DNA of 64,000 bases from Takakia lepidozioides (Eukaryota > Streptophyta > Takakiopsida > Takakiales > Takakiaceae), in NCBI GenBank assembly GCA_030704615.1, contig CM060734.1, forward strand, positions 62,262,042 through 62,326,041, given 5' to 3'. Positions 47,683 to 57,807 of this stretch are shown here, piece by piece (within the stretch, counting starts at the first letter, position 1; each line of letters opens with the position of its first letter). The position numbers and the translations under genes are program-made. The notes under the pieces were generated by a model that did not search any database, was not told the DNA's origin, and saw only the letters and a program-made list of their open reading frames with translations.

Positions 47683-48378
47683 ATGACTGATTGTTCTGAG
47701 TGGGCTGAGTGCTTAGAGATTTCCAACTCTTCTATCTTGGAGTTCCCGCCTCGGATAGCGAAGGGATGGGTGTGTAAAAGCCGCGCGACATTTGGCGACC
47801 ATACTGGGGAACAGGGTCATGAACAACCAAATGTGACAGGCATCTGGTGGGATCATGGTGGTTGGAGAATTAAAGAATTTGATGTGAATCAAATTCCTTA
47901 TGAAACTGAGAAGGAAAGATTGTCCAAACGATTCTTTCAGAGGTTCTTGGAATTGCCAGACGGTTGTAAAGAAAACATTCTTAAGAGAGTGCATGATGCT
48001 GACCCTGAATGGGGTCTGGAGAAAGGAGTGATAAAGATTTATCAGGTGGCCTGTAGAGGAAGAGCACGTTGGTTACCAACGTTGGTTTATGTGATAGCAT
48101 TGCTATCCATTAAGCGAGTAGAGTTTGAAGGCTGGGAAGAAAGAAAGGTGAATGTTTATACTCATATGCATGAAGAGCTTGTACTGGTAAAGAATTGGAT
48201 TCGAAAGGATATTTTGTGGATCAAACTCACACCAAGAACAACTTTCCAGACTTGTTTGCCATATGGTTATATGGTAACGGAGACTTCAAGTATAGCCAAG
48301 GGTGCATTGAAGCTTGAAAGAAACCCAGGCATATACGAGAGATATTACAGAAGAGAGTTTTGGTTATTGCCACATTAA
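47683..48378 (+). CDS. Element C first ORF, unknown protein (231 aa)
   Basis: Starts ATG ACT GAT TGT right behind the LTR-like repeat. Segments include RIAKGWVCKSRATFGDHTG, FFQRFLELPDGCKENILKRV and ARWLPTLVYVIALLSIKRVE. I recognise no domain. It is clearly part of the element: an inverted copy with only scattered changes stands at 58782-59289. Plant Tat/Ogre elements also have an extra ORF ahead of gag, of unknown function, and this may be its counterpart. Confidence 0.7.
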   Translation: MTDCSEWAECLEISNSSILEFPPRIAKGWVCKSRATFGDHTGEQGHEQPNVTGIWWDHGGWRIKEFDVNQIPYETEKERLSKRFFQRFLELPDGCKENILKRVHDADPEWGLEKGVIKIYQVACRGRARWLPTLVYVIALLSIKRVEFEGWEERKVNVYTHMHEELVLVKNWIRKDILWIKLTPRTTFQTCLPYGYMVTETSSIAKGALKLERNPGIYERYYRREFWLLPH

Positions 48379-48399
48379 AAGAAATGAAAGACATGGGAC

Positions 48400-49092
48400 A
48401 TGAGTGATGAAAGAGAAGCTAGACGCCAAAGATATTCAGCAAAAAGAGAAAGCTATTTGAAAGCTAATTATCCATATCTTTGGGAGAGAGGAATAGACAT
48501 AGGGGAATCATATGGACCTCTCACACCATTAAGATCAAAGAGTACATCACCCATACCGGAAGAACTAGAGTTGGATGCCACTCCTTATGTTTCTTTGCAA
48601 GAGAGATTAAGGGAATTGGTACGAGAAGAAGATCAATCACGAGGTGAAAGATCTGAGGTACATCCCTGGATAAAAGATTTGACAGAAATCTTTGATAAGA
48701 GTTGGCATGGAACACCGAAAGCAGGAACTCCAGTTTCTGAAGCGGAAGGTGAAGAAGGAGGAGAGGATGTGGCAGAGCCAACGGAGAGTTCAGACTCTCC
48801 AACACCATTGCAGTTGAGTTACATGAGTGAAGAAGAAACCCAAGGGCAGAACTTGGAGGATGAAAACAGGGAGAAGAAATTGGAAGAGGAAGAATATGAA
48901 GAAGTAGACCCAACGGCTGAGGTTGAGACTACAACCAAGACATCCCAACCCGTTGGACCTGGATCAAGTGGAGCACTTGGATCACAGGCCAACGAAGGTG
49001 TCGGCTCAGGGGGATCAGGCGGGCTGCCTGGATCTGGCTCTGGGGGACAGGGAGTGTGGGAAGTAGTGCAACTGGAGCTGGGAATACTGTGA
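48400..49092 (+). CDS. Element C second ORF, acidic linker protein, probably N-terminal Gag
   Basis: Begins MSDEREARRQRYSAKRES with a basic head, then becomes strongly acidic (EEEEYEEVDPTAEVE) and Gly/Ser rich. It overlaps the capsid ORF at 49056 in another frame, so it is probably the N-terminal part of Gag separated by one frameshift. Confidence 0.6.
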   Translation: MSDEREARRQRYSAKRESYLKANYPYLWERGIDIGESYGPLTPLRSKSTSPIPEELELDATPYVSLQERLRELVREEDQSRGERSEVHPWIKDLTEIFDKSWHGTPKAGTPVSEAEGEEGGEDVAEPTESSDSPTPLQLSYMSEEETQGQNLEDENREKKLEEEEYEEVDPTAEVETTTKTSQPVGPGSSGALGSQANEGVGSGGSGGLPGSGSGGQGVWEVVQLELGIL

Positions 49093-49756
49093 ATATCGTG
49101 GGGCCAGTAGCAGGGAGTGTTCAAGGGCCACCACTTGGTGGAAGATCCACCACAACAACAACAAGTCCTGAAGGACCAGCACCAGCAAGGGTGCCAGCAC
49201 CTGTCAGTGGGCAGAAGGTAGGGCCACAGATGGCGTTACAACCAACACGGGCAAAACCACCTTTTCCAATATATTCAGGAAAAGGGGATCCCGATGTACA
49301 CATTAGCCAATTTGAGCACATGTGTATAGTGAACAATGAGAATGGCAATGATGCCAAGATGAGATTGTTTCCTTGTTCACTTATCAAGAAAGCAAGTGAA
49401 TGGTATGCAAGATTCCCTGATAATCATTTCCTAACCTGGAATGGCTTGAATACAACATTCCGAAATAGGTTCAGGACAAGTAAAACTGAGGATGAAGTGT
49501 ATGGAAGTTTACAACAGTTAAAGCAAAAGAAGCATGAAACTGTTGAGGAGTATATGGAAAAGATGGAATTGATGATGAAAAAGCTGGCTGCTGTACCAGC
49601 ACCATGTTTACAGAAGACTTGGTTTGTGAGTGGACTAAGACCAGAGTTGCAGAAGAAAGTGGATATGTTACCCCATAATACAGTGGAGACATTTGAAACT
49701 GCAAACAGAATTGAGCAATTGGGAATGCTCAGGAGAGAGAAAAAGGATGATGAGGA
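49056..49756 (+). CDS. Element C Gag capsid region
   Basis: Retrotransposon gag signature: FPIYSGKGDPDVHISQFEHM, LFPCSLIKKASEWYARFP, then TFRNRFRTSKTEDEVYGSLQQ and VEEYMEKMELMMKKL. The homology stops at about 49755, where sequence of the accessory ORF takes over in the same frame (ORF end at 49871). The zinc knuckle, protease and RT that should follow are gone. Confidence 0.85.
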
Positions 49757-51460
49757 CTCTGAGCACCACAATCCTGCAGAAACAAACGATTGCTACTCCA
49801 CAGGCGGTACAGTTACTGAAGGAGCTGCGATTGGAAGGATTGCAAAGCAAAGATTGGACATTGCACCATAGACAGTACATGCGGTGAAGGGAGTTGAATT
49901 AGAAATTACTCCCCTATACCTACAGCAATTGTTTGAATTGCCATCAGGTCAGGTGCATGTGGAGGAGCACAGGGCAAGACTCCAAATAGGGGACTTATTC
50001 CAAGAAGGGAGTTTCTTTAAAACTCAGGGTTATGCTTGTACCAAGGCCGTCTACCCAGGGCTAAGGGAGGTAGGCCAGGTATTGAATGTTCTGTTTGCCA
50101 TGAAACAAAACCAATAGTATTTGAGCAGATCCTTCACAGAGGAAATACTCAAAGCCCTGAGAGGAGAAGAGGTAGCATGGGCGGACATAATGTACAACGC
50201 ACTGGTAGAGGAGATGAAAAGATTACAGGGCACTGCCGCAAAGTCTCCTATCATAGTGTCTTGCCCAATCATTGCTCAAATAATTCTTGATTCTTGCATA
50301 CTTGATGCTCGGGAAAGAAAGGAGATGGGAGTGTTTGAGACTGAAACCACTGCAATGGAAGAGCAAGGCTCTTCACACAGTGAGGGTGGACTGGCAAGGC
50401 AACCCCATACTAAGAGACAGAGGCGGGGAAAGACTGTAGTGGCGGATCCACTGGCTTCACGAAAACCGCATGATAGTGTTTCCCAAGCTCTTGTGCAGGA
50501 AGGGGCACAACAGCACAGAGAACTGCTATTATTGGAAGCAGGACCTTCAGAGAGGGAAGAGGAAGTTACTTCAGTATCACAGCCATCACAGCTAGATGAT
50601 CGGCTTGTCACAGAGTTACCACAAGTTGTCCATGCAGTTCCACCAGAAATAATTGATTTGGAGAAAGAAGGGTTAGATATTCCCACTACAGAACAGGTGG
50701 TGGCAGAAATTGAGAAGGGGGACCTTCTCTATGAATATTCTGGTCTAGTCAGGGAAACAGTGATTCCGGAGGTGCAACGGTTGTCCAGGGGAAACCCTGC
50801 GGTGCATATAATACACACACCTGTGACGGAGGTACCACATGTAGAATGTCAAGACACTGCAGCACCGGTGACGGATGAAGTGGTTCAGGAAGAAAATCTG
50901 GTGGGGCAATGGCCTGAGTGGTGTGTGAGGCATCACACTGTTGAGGATCAGGGAGAACAGCAGCAAGCTCACCATGATGACCCTCAACAGGCCATGCTTA
51001 TGAGTTCCATAAGCAGGACACTTAATTTGTTGGGTACTTATGTCAAATCTCATGTTCCAACTATCCAATTGGCAGCTTTGCGGGAGGAACTCAGGAAGGA
51101 GTTTGAGGCTCGACTTGCCACTGAGTGTGCAAACAAGGTCGATGAAGAGGTCACTCTCAAGATGCAGCAAGACTTAGAGAGTACAGAAGCGGCTTTGCAA
51201 TTGGCCAAGGAACAATTGATTGAGGCAGGCCTCGCGCAAGACCAGTTGCACGAAGCACATAAGCAACAACTATACCAAATGCAGGTGAAGCATGAAAGCA
51301 AGTTGCAAGAAGTGAATGCACTACATACAGAGTTGCAGACAGTGCATGACAGGATGGCCATACAATGTGCTACACTCACAACTATGCTTGACCAAGCTAC
51401 AATAGAAATAAACAGTCAAGCGGAAAGATGTACAAAGGCAGAGGCAGAGAATGTTGAGCA
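49757..51460 (+). repeat. Upstream copy of the accessory region
   Basis: It duplicates 54261-55998 in the same orientation, with about 45 bases lost near 49882 (present at 54383-54428) and scattered substitutions. It encodes the VKGVELEITPLYLQQLF domain, the SRSFTEEILKAL segment and a long coiled coil (EELRKEFEARLATEC...). It begins within GAGCACCACAAT, a word shared by both places, and ends at AATGTTGAGCAA, where RNase H starts. A copying jump between two parts of the same RNA would explain both edges. Confidence 0.88.
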
Positions 51461-51917
51461 AGTATTTCATGTTCACTGCGATGCATCAGGAGAAGTGTTG
51501 GGAGCGGTGTTAGCCCAGAATGTTACAGGAAATATAGATTCACCTATGTACTATGCTAGCAGGTTGATGAACAGTGCTGAAAGGAACTATAACACAATGG
51601 AAAGAGAAGCATTGGCAATGATCTATGCAGTGAAGAAATTCAGGCATTACCTGTTGGGCAAGAAGTTTATGTTCTATGTGGATCACCAGGCTCTGATATA
51701 CCTGGTAAACAAACCTCTGATAAGCGGAAGAATAGCAAGATGGTTGATAATCTTGCACGAGTTTGAGTTCGAGGTTGTTTACAAGCCTGGGAGACTGCAT
51801 CTTGTGGCGGATCACTTGTCACGGTTATCAACAGGAGAACCAGCCACAAGAATAGATGATCAATTACCAGATGCGAGTCTGTTTGCAGTGGAGGTGCAGG
51901 GAAGTGCAGATGACTAG
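50121..51917 (+). CDS. Fusion ORF: accessory coiled-coil protein joined to RNase H
   Basis: 598 codons. Residues 1-445 are the accessory protein with a predicted coiled coil at about 310-445. From residue 446 the frame is RNase H: VHCDASGEVLGAVL, EREALAMIYAVKKF, FYVDHQALIYL and LVADHLSRL, the four-acid set of the family. The fusion is in frame but probably accidental, because it coincides with the junction that removed protease and RT. Confidence 0.85.
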   Translation: MSRSFTEEILKALRGEEVAWADIMYNALVEEMKRLQGTAAKSPIIVSCPIIAQIILDSCILDARERKEMGVFETETTAMEEQGSSHSEGGLARQPHTKRQRRGKTVVADPLASRKPHDSVSQALVQEGAQQHRELLLLEAGPSEREEEVTSVSQPSQLDDRLVTELPQVVHAVPPEIIDLEKEGLDIPTTEQVVAEIEKGDLLYEYSGLVRETVIPEVQRLSRGNPAVHIIHTPVTEVPHVECQDTAAPVTDEVVQEENLVGQWPEWCVRHHTVEDQGEQQQAHHDDPQQAMLMSSISRTLNLLGTYVKSHVPTIQLAALREELRKEFEARLATECANKVDEEVTLKMQQDLESTEAALQLAKEQLIEAGLAQDQLHEAHKQQLYQMQVKHESKLQEVNALHTELQTVHDRMAIQCATLTTMLDQATIEINSQAERCTKAEAENVEQVFHVHCDASGEVLGAVLAQNVTGNIDSPMYYASRLMNSAERNYNTMEREALAMIYAVKKFRHYLLGKKFMFYVDHQALIYLVNKPLISGRIARWLIILHEFEFEVVYKPGRLHLVADHLSRLSTGEPATRIDDQLPDASLFAVEVQGSADD

Positions 51918-52025
51918 TTAGATTGGCAGTGGCCAATCAGATACTACCTTGCTCATGGTCAGTGCCCACCTAGTTATGGTAAGGAGCAGAGGAAGAGAAT
52001 CGCTATCAAAGCTTTACCTTATACT

Positions 52026-55000
52026 ATGGTAGGAAGCAGAATGTATAAGCTAGGACCTGATGGAGTACTAAAACGATGCTTGTACCACCATGAAGTAAAT
52101 AAAGTTTTGGAGGAAGTTCATAAAGGAGTGGCTGGAGGTCATTTTGGAGAAGAGACTACCAGTAGGAAGATACTACTCGCAGGTTACTGGTGGCCTACTT
52201 TGTTCAAAGATGTACACGAGTATTGTCAGAGTTGTGATGAATGTCAGAGGCTAGGACCTTTGCAGAGATCTGGAAGGATGGCATTGCATCCTACAATGCC
52301 TACGGAACCATTTCAGAAATGGGGACTAGACTTTGTTGGACCAATTAACCCACCAGCCAAGAATACACGAAACAGGTACATAATTACAGCCACTGATTAT
52401 ACTACGAAGTGGGTGGAAGCTAAAGCTTTGAGGGACAACACAGCCAAGTCCACAGCAAGGTTCCTGTATGAGAACATACTTACACGATTTGGCTGTCCCT
52501 TAGAATTTATCAGTGATCAGGGAAGTCACTTCATGAATGAGACCATTGAGTTGTTGACTAAAGAGTTCATGATTATACATAGAAAGAGTACAACATATTA
52601 CCCACATGGTAATGGGCAGGCAGAGGCTACCAACAAAATACTATGTACAATCTTGGCTAAGATAGTCAATGCAAACAGAACAGATTGGGATACAAAGCTG
52701 CTGACAGCTTTGTGGTCATACAAGACTTCATATAAAGTCACCACTAAGTATACACCATTCCAATTAGTTTATGGTATGAAAGCCTTACTTCCAGTGGAAT
52801 TCCTGTTACCTACCATGAGAACGGAGTGGGGAAAGAGAATGGAATTGCAAGATTCCATTAAGGTCAGGAAACATGAATTATACCATGTGGAAGAAGTACG
52901 TGCTGATGCATCTGATAATATGACCAGAATTCAGATGAAGAGAAAGGAACAGTTTGATGAAGGCAAGTTAAAGACTTTTAAGACGGGGGATTTGGTTCTA
53001 TGGTTGCAGAAGAAAGGAAAGATTAAAGCTTCTAAGCTTAAATCACCATGGAAAGGACCTTATGTCATACAAAAGATGTATGATAACAACACCGCCATGT
53101 TACAAACCATTAACAAAGAAATGTTGGGAAGAGTCAATGCCAATAAGTTAAAAGGATACAGTGGTATCCATGACAAACCATTGCAGCATGATTTGCATGT
53201 TGAAACGCAAGAGCAGTCACGGGCTGCACCAGTGTTACCAACGGAGTATGGAGCACTTGTCGCTAGGCCAAGCATATATGACCAGGGTGGGCGGAAAAGG
53301 CGAAATACAACCTATCACAGCCCATCACAACGTGACACAGCCTATCGCAGCCCAGCACGACGCAACACAGCCTATCACAGCCCAGCACGGCACAACACAG
53401 CCTATCACAACCTACCACCGAATGTCACAGCCTATCACAGCTTATCACAGTGCATCACAGCCTATCACAACGTACCACAGTATGACACAGCCTGTCACAT
53501 CTCAACACAGCCTACTAGGGTTACACGATCCATAGAATCAGTGACAGGTGGAAGCACAATAACTTTAGGAAAATGGCTGACGGAAGAAAAGACGAAAACC
53601 AGTTTAAAAATAGACACGTGGAAGACAGGGCGCGACACACAGCTGAGAAGGAAGTGCAAGAACAGGTGTCATAAAGAAACAGGACAAGAATGGCCGTCAA
53701 AATACCTAATCAGCGCGTCAAAATGGATGAAAGGCGGGCCCATTAATGAATACGGTAAAAGGGGAACGGAACAAACGGCAAGTACAGAAAAGCGAAATTC
53801 TTGTCACATGTGTGATCCTAGTGGACTATCCAGCAGGGAAAGTCCACTAAAGAAAATGAAATCTAAAATCAAGTCACAGTGGTTACAGCCAATAGAAAGC
53901 CAGAGAAAGGATCAAGAAATTGGAGGGAAATTAAGCGCAAGAGGCGGCGTCGTTCTGAGTAACGGGCGTCTCGACGGGACAGACCATCAATGCTATAGCT
54001 TGGAAACTATGGAGGAACTAACAGACTATACGCTCGCAATATTACTTACGCAGTGGCATAGACACGAAAGAACAGAGCGGAGCTTTTCTCTTGAACGATG
54101 CTTGCAAGCTCCACAGGCTTACAAGAAATTACCCATAGCTTTTTGTGGCAACCATACGTTTATGCTTTGTGCACTACAGGCATTTCTGCAGTTGTTACAG
54201 CCAAAACATTTCTGTGAGTCTAAAATGAAGAGAGTGAGAGGAATGGAGGAAATCAGGGTGAAGAGCACCACAATTCTGCAGAAACAAACGATTGCTACCC
54301 CACAGGCGATACAGATACTGAAGGAGCTGAGATTGCAAGGATTGCAAAGCATAGATTGGACATTACACCATAGACAGTACATGTTACAATTTTTGCACAA
54401 CTTTGAGCCAAGGACAGGAACAACAACGGTGAAGGGAGTTGAATTAGTAATTATTCCCCTATACCTCCAGCAATTGTTTCGATTGCCAGCAGGTCAGGTG
54501 CATGTGGAGGAACACAGGGCAAGACTGCAAATAGGGGACTTATTCCAAGAAGGGAGTTTCTTTAAAACTCAAGGTTATGCTTGTACCAAGGCCGTGTTCC
54601 CAGGGCTAAAGGAGGTAGGCCAGGTATTGAACGTTCTGATTGCCATGAAACAGAACCAACAGTATTTGAGCAGATCCTTCACGGAAGAAATACTCAAAGC
54701 CCTGAAAGGACAAGAGGTAGAATGGGCGGACATAATGTACAACGCACTGGTGGAGGAGATGAAAAGATTACAAGGTACTACCGCAAAGTCTCCTATCATA
54801 GTGTCTGGCCCAATCATTGCTCAAATAATTCTTGATTCTGGCATACTTGATGCGCAAGAAAGAAAGGAGATGGGAGTGTTTGAGCCAGAAACCACTCCAA
54901 TGGAAGAGCAAGGCTCTTCACACAGTGAGGGTGGACTAGCAGGGCAACCCAAGACTAAGAGGCAGAGACGGGGAAAGACTGTAGTGGCAGATCCACTGGC

Positions 55001-55031
55001 TTCACGGATTCCGCATGATAATGTTTCCTAA
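52026..55031 (+). CDS. Element C integrase fused in frame to repeats and accessory protein (1001 aa)
   Basis: Zinc module with H32, H39, C70 and C73; DDE core with D102 (GLDFVGPI), D164 (SDQGSHF) and E200 (NGQAEATN); then the C-terminal DNA-binding part (FKTGDLVLWLQKKGK, SPWKGPYVI). After residue 420 the frame runs through a minisatellite translated as TAYHSPAR-type repeats. A basic linker follows, then the accessory domain (from about residue 734: VKGVELVIIPLYLQQLFRLP falls near residue 803). Catalytic residues look intact. The stop at 55029 is a CAA to TAA change by comparison with the upstream copy. Confidence 0.85.
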   Translation: MVGSRMYKLGPDGVLKRCLYHHEVNKVLEEVHKGVAGGHFGEETTSRKILLAGYWWPTLFKDVHEYCQSCDECQRLGPLQRSGRMALHPTMPTEPFQKWGLDFVGPINPPAKNTRNRYIITATDYTTKWVEAKALRDNTAKSTARFLYENILTRFGCPLEFISDQGSHFMNETIELLTKEFMIIHRKSTTYYPHGNGQAEATNKILCTILAKIVNANRTDWDTKLLTALWSYKTSYKVTTKYTPFQLVYGMKALLPVEFLLPTMRTEWGKRMELQDSIKVRKHELYHVEEVRADASDNMTRIQMKRKEQFDEGKLKTFKTGDLVLWLQKKGKIKASKLKSPWKGPYVIQKMYDNNTAMLQTINKEMLGRVNANKLKGYSGIHDKPLQHDLHVETQEQSRAAPVLPTEYGALVARPSIYDQGGRKRRNTTYHSPSQRDTAYRSPARRNTAYHSPARHNTAYHNLPPNVTAYHSLSQCITAYHNVPQYDTACHISTQPTRVTRSIESVTGGSTITLGKWLTEEKTKTSLKIDTWKTGRDTQLRRKCKNRCHKETGQEWPSKYLISASKWMKGGPINEYGKRGTEQTASTEKRNSCHMCDPSGLSSRESPLKKMKSKIKSQWLQPIESQRKDQEIGGKLSARGGVVLSNGRLDGTDHQCYSLETMEELTDYTLAILLTQWHRHERTERSFSLERCLQAPQAYKKLPIAFCGNHTFMLCALQAFLQLLQPKHFCESKMKRVRGMEEIRVKSTTILQKQTIATPQAIQILKELRLQGLQSIDWTLHHRQYMLQFLHNFEPRTGTTTVKGVELVIIPLYLQQLFRLPAGQVHVEEHRARLQIGDLFQEGSFFKTQGYACTKAVFPGLKEVGQVLNVLIAMKQNQQYLSRSFTEEILKALKGQEVEWADIMYNALVEEMKRLQGTTAKSPIIVSGPIIAQIILDSGILDAQERKEMGVFEPETTPMEEQGSSHSEGGLAGQPKTKRQRRGKTVVADPLASRIPHDNVS
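53300..53520. repeat. CACAGCC-type minisatellite inside the integrase-accessory frame
   Basis: About 13 units of TATCACAGCC or variants, about 15-17 bp each, are read in frame. Related CACAGCC/CACAGTC arrays lie in the C LTRs at 47028-47140 and 57936-58125 and inverted at 59850-59950. Confidence 0.88.
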
Positions 55032-57587
55032 GCTCATGTGCAGGAAGGGGCACAGCAGCATAGAGAAATGCTATTACTGGAAGCAGGACCTTCAGAGAGG
55101 GAGGAGGAAGTTACTTCAGTATCACAACCATCACAGCCAGCTGATCGGCTTGTCACGAGGTTACAAGTTGTCCATGCAGCTCAACCATAAATAATTGATT
55201 TGGAAAAAGAAGGGTTAGATATTTCAACTACAGAACAGATAGTGGCAGAAATTGAGAAGGGGGACCTTCTCTATGAATATTCTGGTCTGGTCACGGAGAC
55301 AGAGATTCCAGAGGTGCAACAGTTGCCCAAGGGAAATCCTGAGGTGCATATAATACACACACCTGTGTCGGAGGTACCACAGGTAGAAGGTCATGACACT
55401 GCAGCACCGGTGATAGATGAAGTGGTTCAGGAAGAAAATCCGGTGGGACAATGGCCTAAGTGGTTCGTGAGACATCACACGGTTGAGGATCAGGAGGAAC
55501 AGCAGCAACCTCACCATGATGACCCTCAACAGGCAATGCTGATGAGTTCTATAGGCAGGACACTTAATTTGTTGGGGACTTATGTCAAATCCCATGTTCC
55601 AACTACCCAATTGACAGCCTTGAGAGAGGAACTCAGGAAGGAGTTTGAGGCTCGACTAGCCACTGAGTGTGCAAACAAGGTCGATGAAGTGGTCATTCTC
55701 AAGATGCAGCAGAACTTGGAAAATACAGAAGCGGCTTTGCAATTGGCCAAGGAACAATTGATTGAGGCAGGCCTCGCGCAAGACCAGTTGCACGAAGCAC
55801 ATAAACAACAGCTATACCAAATGCAGGTGCAACATGAAAGCAAGTTGCAAGAAGTGAATGCACTACATATGGAGTTGCAGACAGTGCATGACAGGATGAC
55901 GATACAATGTGCTACATTCACAACTATGCTTGACCAATCTACAAAAGAAATAAACAGTCAAGCGGAAAAATGTACGAAGGCAGAAGAAGAGAATGTTAAG
56001 CAAATGAAATTCATTGTCGATATGAAGAATACAATCTGTTGCAATGAGGATACTTTCAAGCAATACAGGCAGGTTGAAGCTGATCAAGAGAAGTACATCA
56101 TGGAGTTGCAACAAACGCTCGTGGCCAATAGAAATGAAATCACGGTCACTAACAAGGCTTGGAAGGAAGCTAATAATCTACTTGCTGCTTATGCGAATTT
56201 GGTTGAACCTCATGCGAAGCGCATGGAGGCTTTACAACAGCAGTTAGAAGTGTACAAGCTAAGAGAGGAGCAAACTCTCAGGGGAACCACAAGCAACTTG
56301 GTGGATAACAGCCTTATGCAGGTCTGGTTAGCACAAGGGCCAGTAGAGGGCAAAGCACCACGAAAGCTCACCCAAAGCGAGATGAATGAGCTCAGACTGC
56401 AAGTGCAGAACATTGCCACAACTACTATAGACAATGTCTATAGTAGGATAGCAGAGTTACAGGAGGATGTAGATGGACTGCAGACTCAAGTGGAGGACCT
56501 CACTTCAAATATCGACAAAAGAGTCTATATTCCTCAGGAACAGCTAATGGCTTCTTATTTACAAGCCAGAACTTTGGCTTTTCAGTCTTCACAGGAGGTG
56601 CAAGAAATGCCAATGATACAAGAGCCAGTACCACCAACACCACAACAAGTCACTGTACCAGTACCTGAACCTGTTGTTACTACAACCACACCGCCCACCA
56701 CAGCCTGAGGTATGGGGGAATGCTGCTTTTAACCCACCTAAAACTCCAGCTGCAAGGGAGTACAGTAGGGCTATGATTATGCCCTTCAACCAAATTCCCA
56801 TCATGTTGGATTTGGCTTGGAAAGAATTTAGTCCTCCGCAGTCATTCGCACATTACTACCAAATCATGCGCATTTGGCTGCCAGTGGCAACTAGGACTAA
56901 AGTTCTTCCGAACAATCGACCAATTGAGGATCATCACTTTGCACAGTACTGGCACGAGGCAGGTACCATGTTGAGGGAATTAATTGCTTTCCAAGTTATA
57001 CATGGATTCATTTATACCAAGACCAAGGAGGTAGCAAGTATTGTCATGGGATGCGGGCTATACTACGCTGCTTGTTTTTTGGTACGTTATCACATTGAGC
57101 AACAGAAGATGCAATCGCGCTTTCTAAGTTATTCTAGTGGGGATCATTGGATCTTACCTTCAGTGCCACCTCATATGTACCTATATGAGGCAAAAGTTAT
57201 GATGCAAAAGGATTCTCAAATTCGTTCATGTTTTCAAGCGGCCTGGAACAATTTGTCAACACAGAAATTCGGCATTGATGATATTTTCTATAAGGGACAT
57301 GTGGCATGGAATACTTGCACGCTGCACAAGTAATTGGTACCCCCCTCACCTGGACAGACAAGGAGCTCAGTATCTACACCAATTTTGCTGTTCAGCGGTT
57401 ACAGCAAGTTGTAAAATATAAACTTCCAGACATGGTAGGACAACATTGTATGCCCCAGAGGATTCCACAAAAAGTTCGAAAATTAAAACACCTGAGAGGC
57501 GATGAGGATTCTGATACAACTGTTTCTTCACCGGATTCTTTTGACATGGGAGAAGACTATGCAATTCAGATGGCAGAGAAGAAGTGA
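54224..57587 (+). pseudogene. Element C 3' accessory region, broken into several frames
   Basis: Located after integrase, where some plant gypsy elements carry an env-like or other extra ORF. The parts are: an N-terminal domain (HHRQYMLQFLHNFEPR, then VKGVELVIIPLYLQQLF) whose wording resembles the putative plant transposon protein domain common in plant gypsy elements (a tentative match); a long coiled coil (55560-56020 and again about 56040-56560); and a C-terminal region (56710-57333, IMLDLAWKEFSPPQSFAHYYQ). Stops at 55029 and near 55188 and one-base shifts near 56700 and 57310 break it. No transmembrane segment or signal peptide is seen, so it is not a typical env. Confidence 0.65.
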
Positions 57588-57792
57588 CGGGGGTCTCCTA
57601 TGCCTGAAAGGTTACCTCGATATCAGTCTCCAGAGGGCCTCACTTATCCAGGTAGTGTTCAAACATCTCCGTCAACCAGTGACAGACCTCGGGCTCGTAC
57701 ACACAGTCCGCCACGAAACTCTCAACGTCAGAAAGGTGCTCACTCACAAAGGTTTGCTAATCGCAATCAGTAAACCGTGAGGACACGGCTTT

Positions 57793-57807
57793 TTGAGAGG
57801 GGAAGGG
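57793..57807 (+). other. Element C polypurine tract
   Basis: GAGAGGGGAAGGGG stands directly before the LTR repeat starting with TTAGAGGACTG. This is the standard position of the plus-strand primer and fixes the start of the 3' LTR. Confidence 0.75.

Noticed and set aside
54224-57587. Envelope gene of an endogenous retrovirus
   Set aside because: No signal peptide, transmembrane helix or cleavage site is visible; the main feature is a coiled coil.
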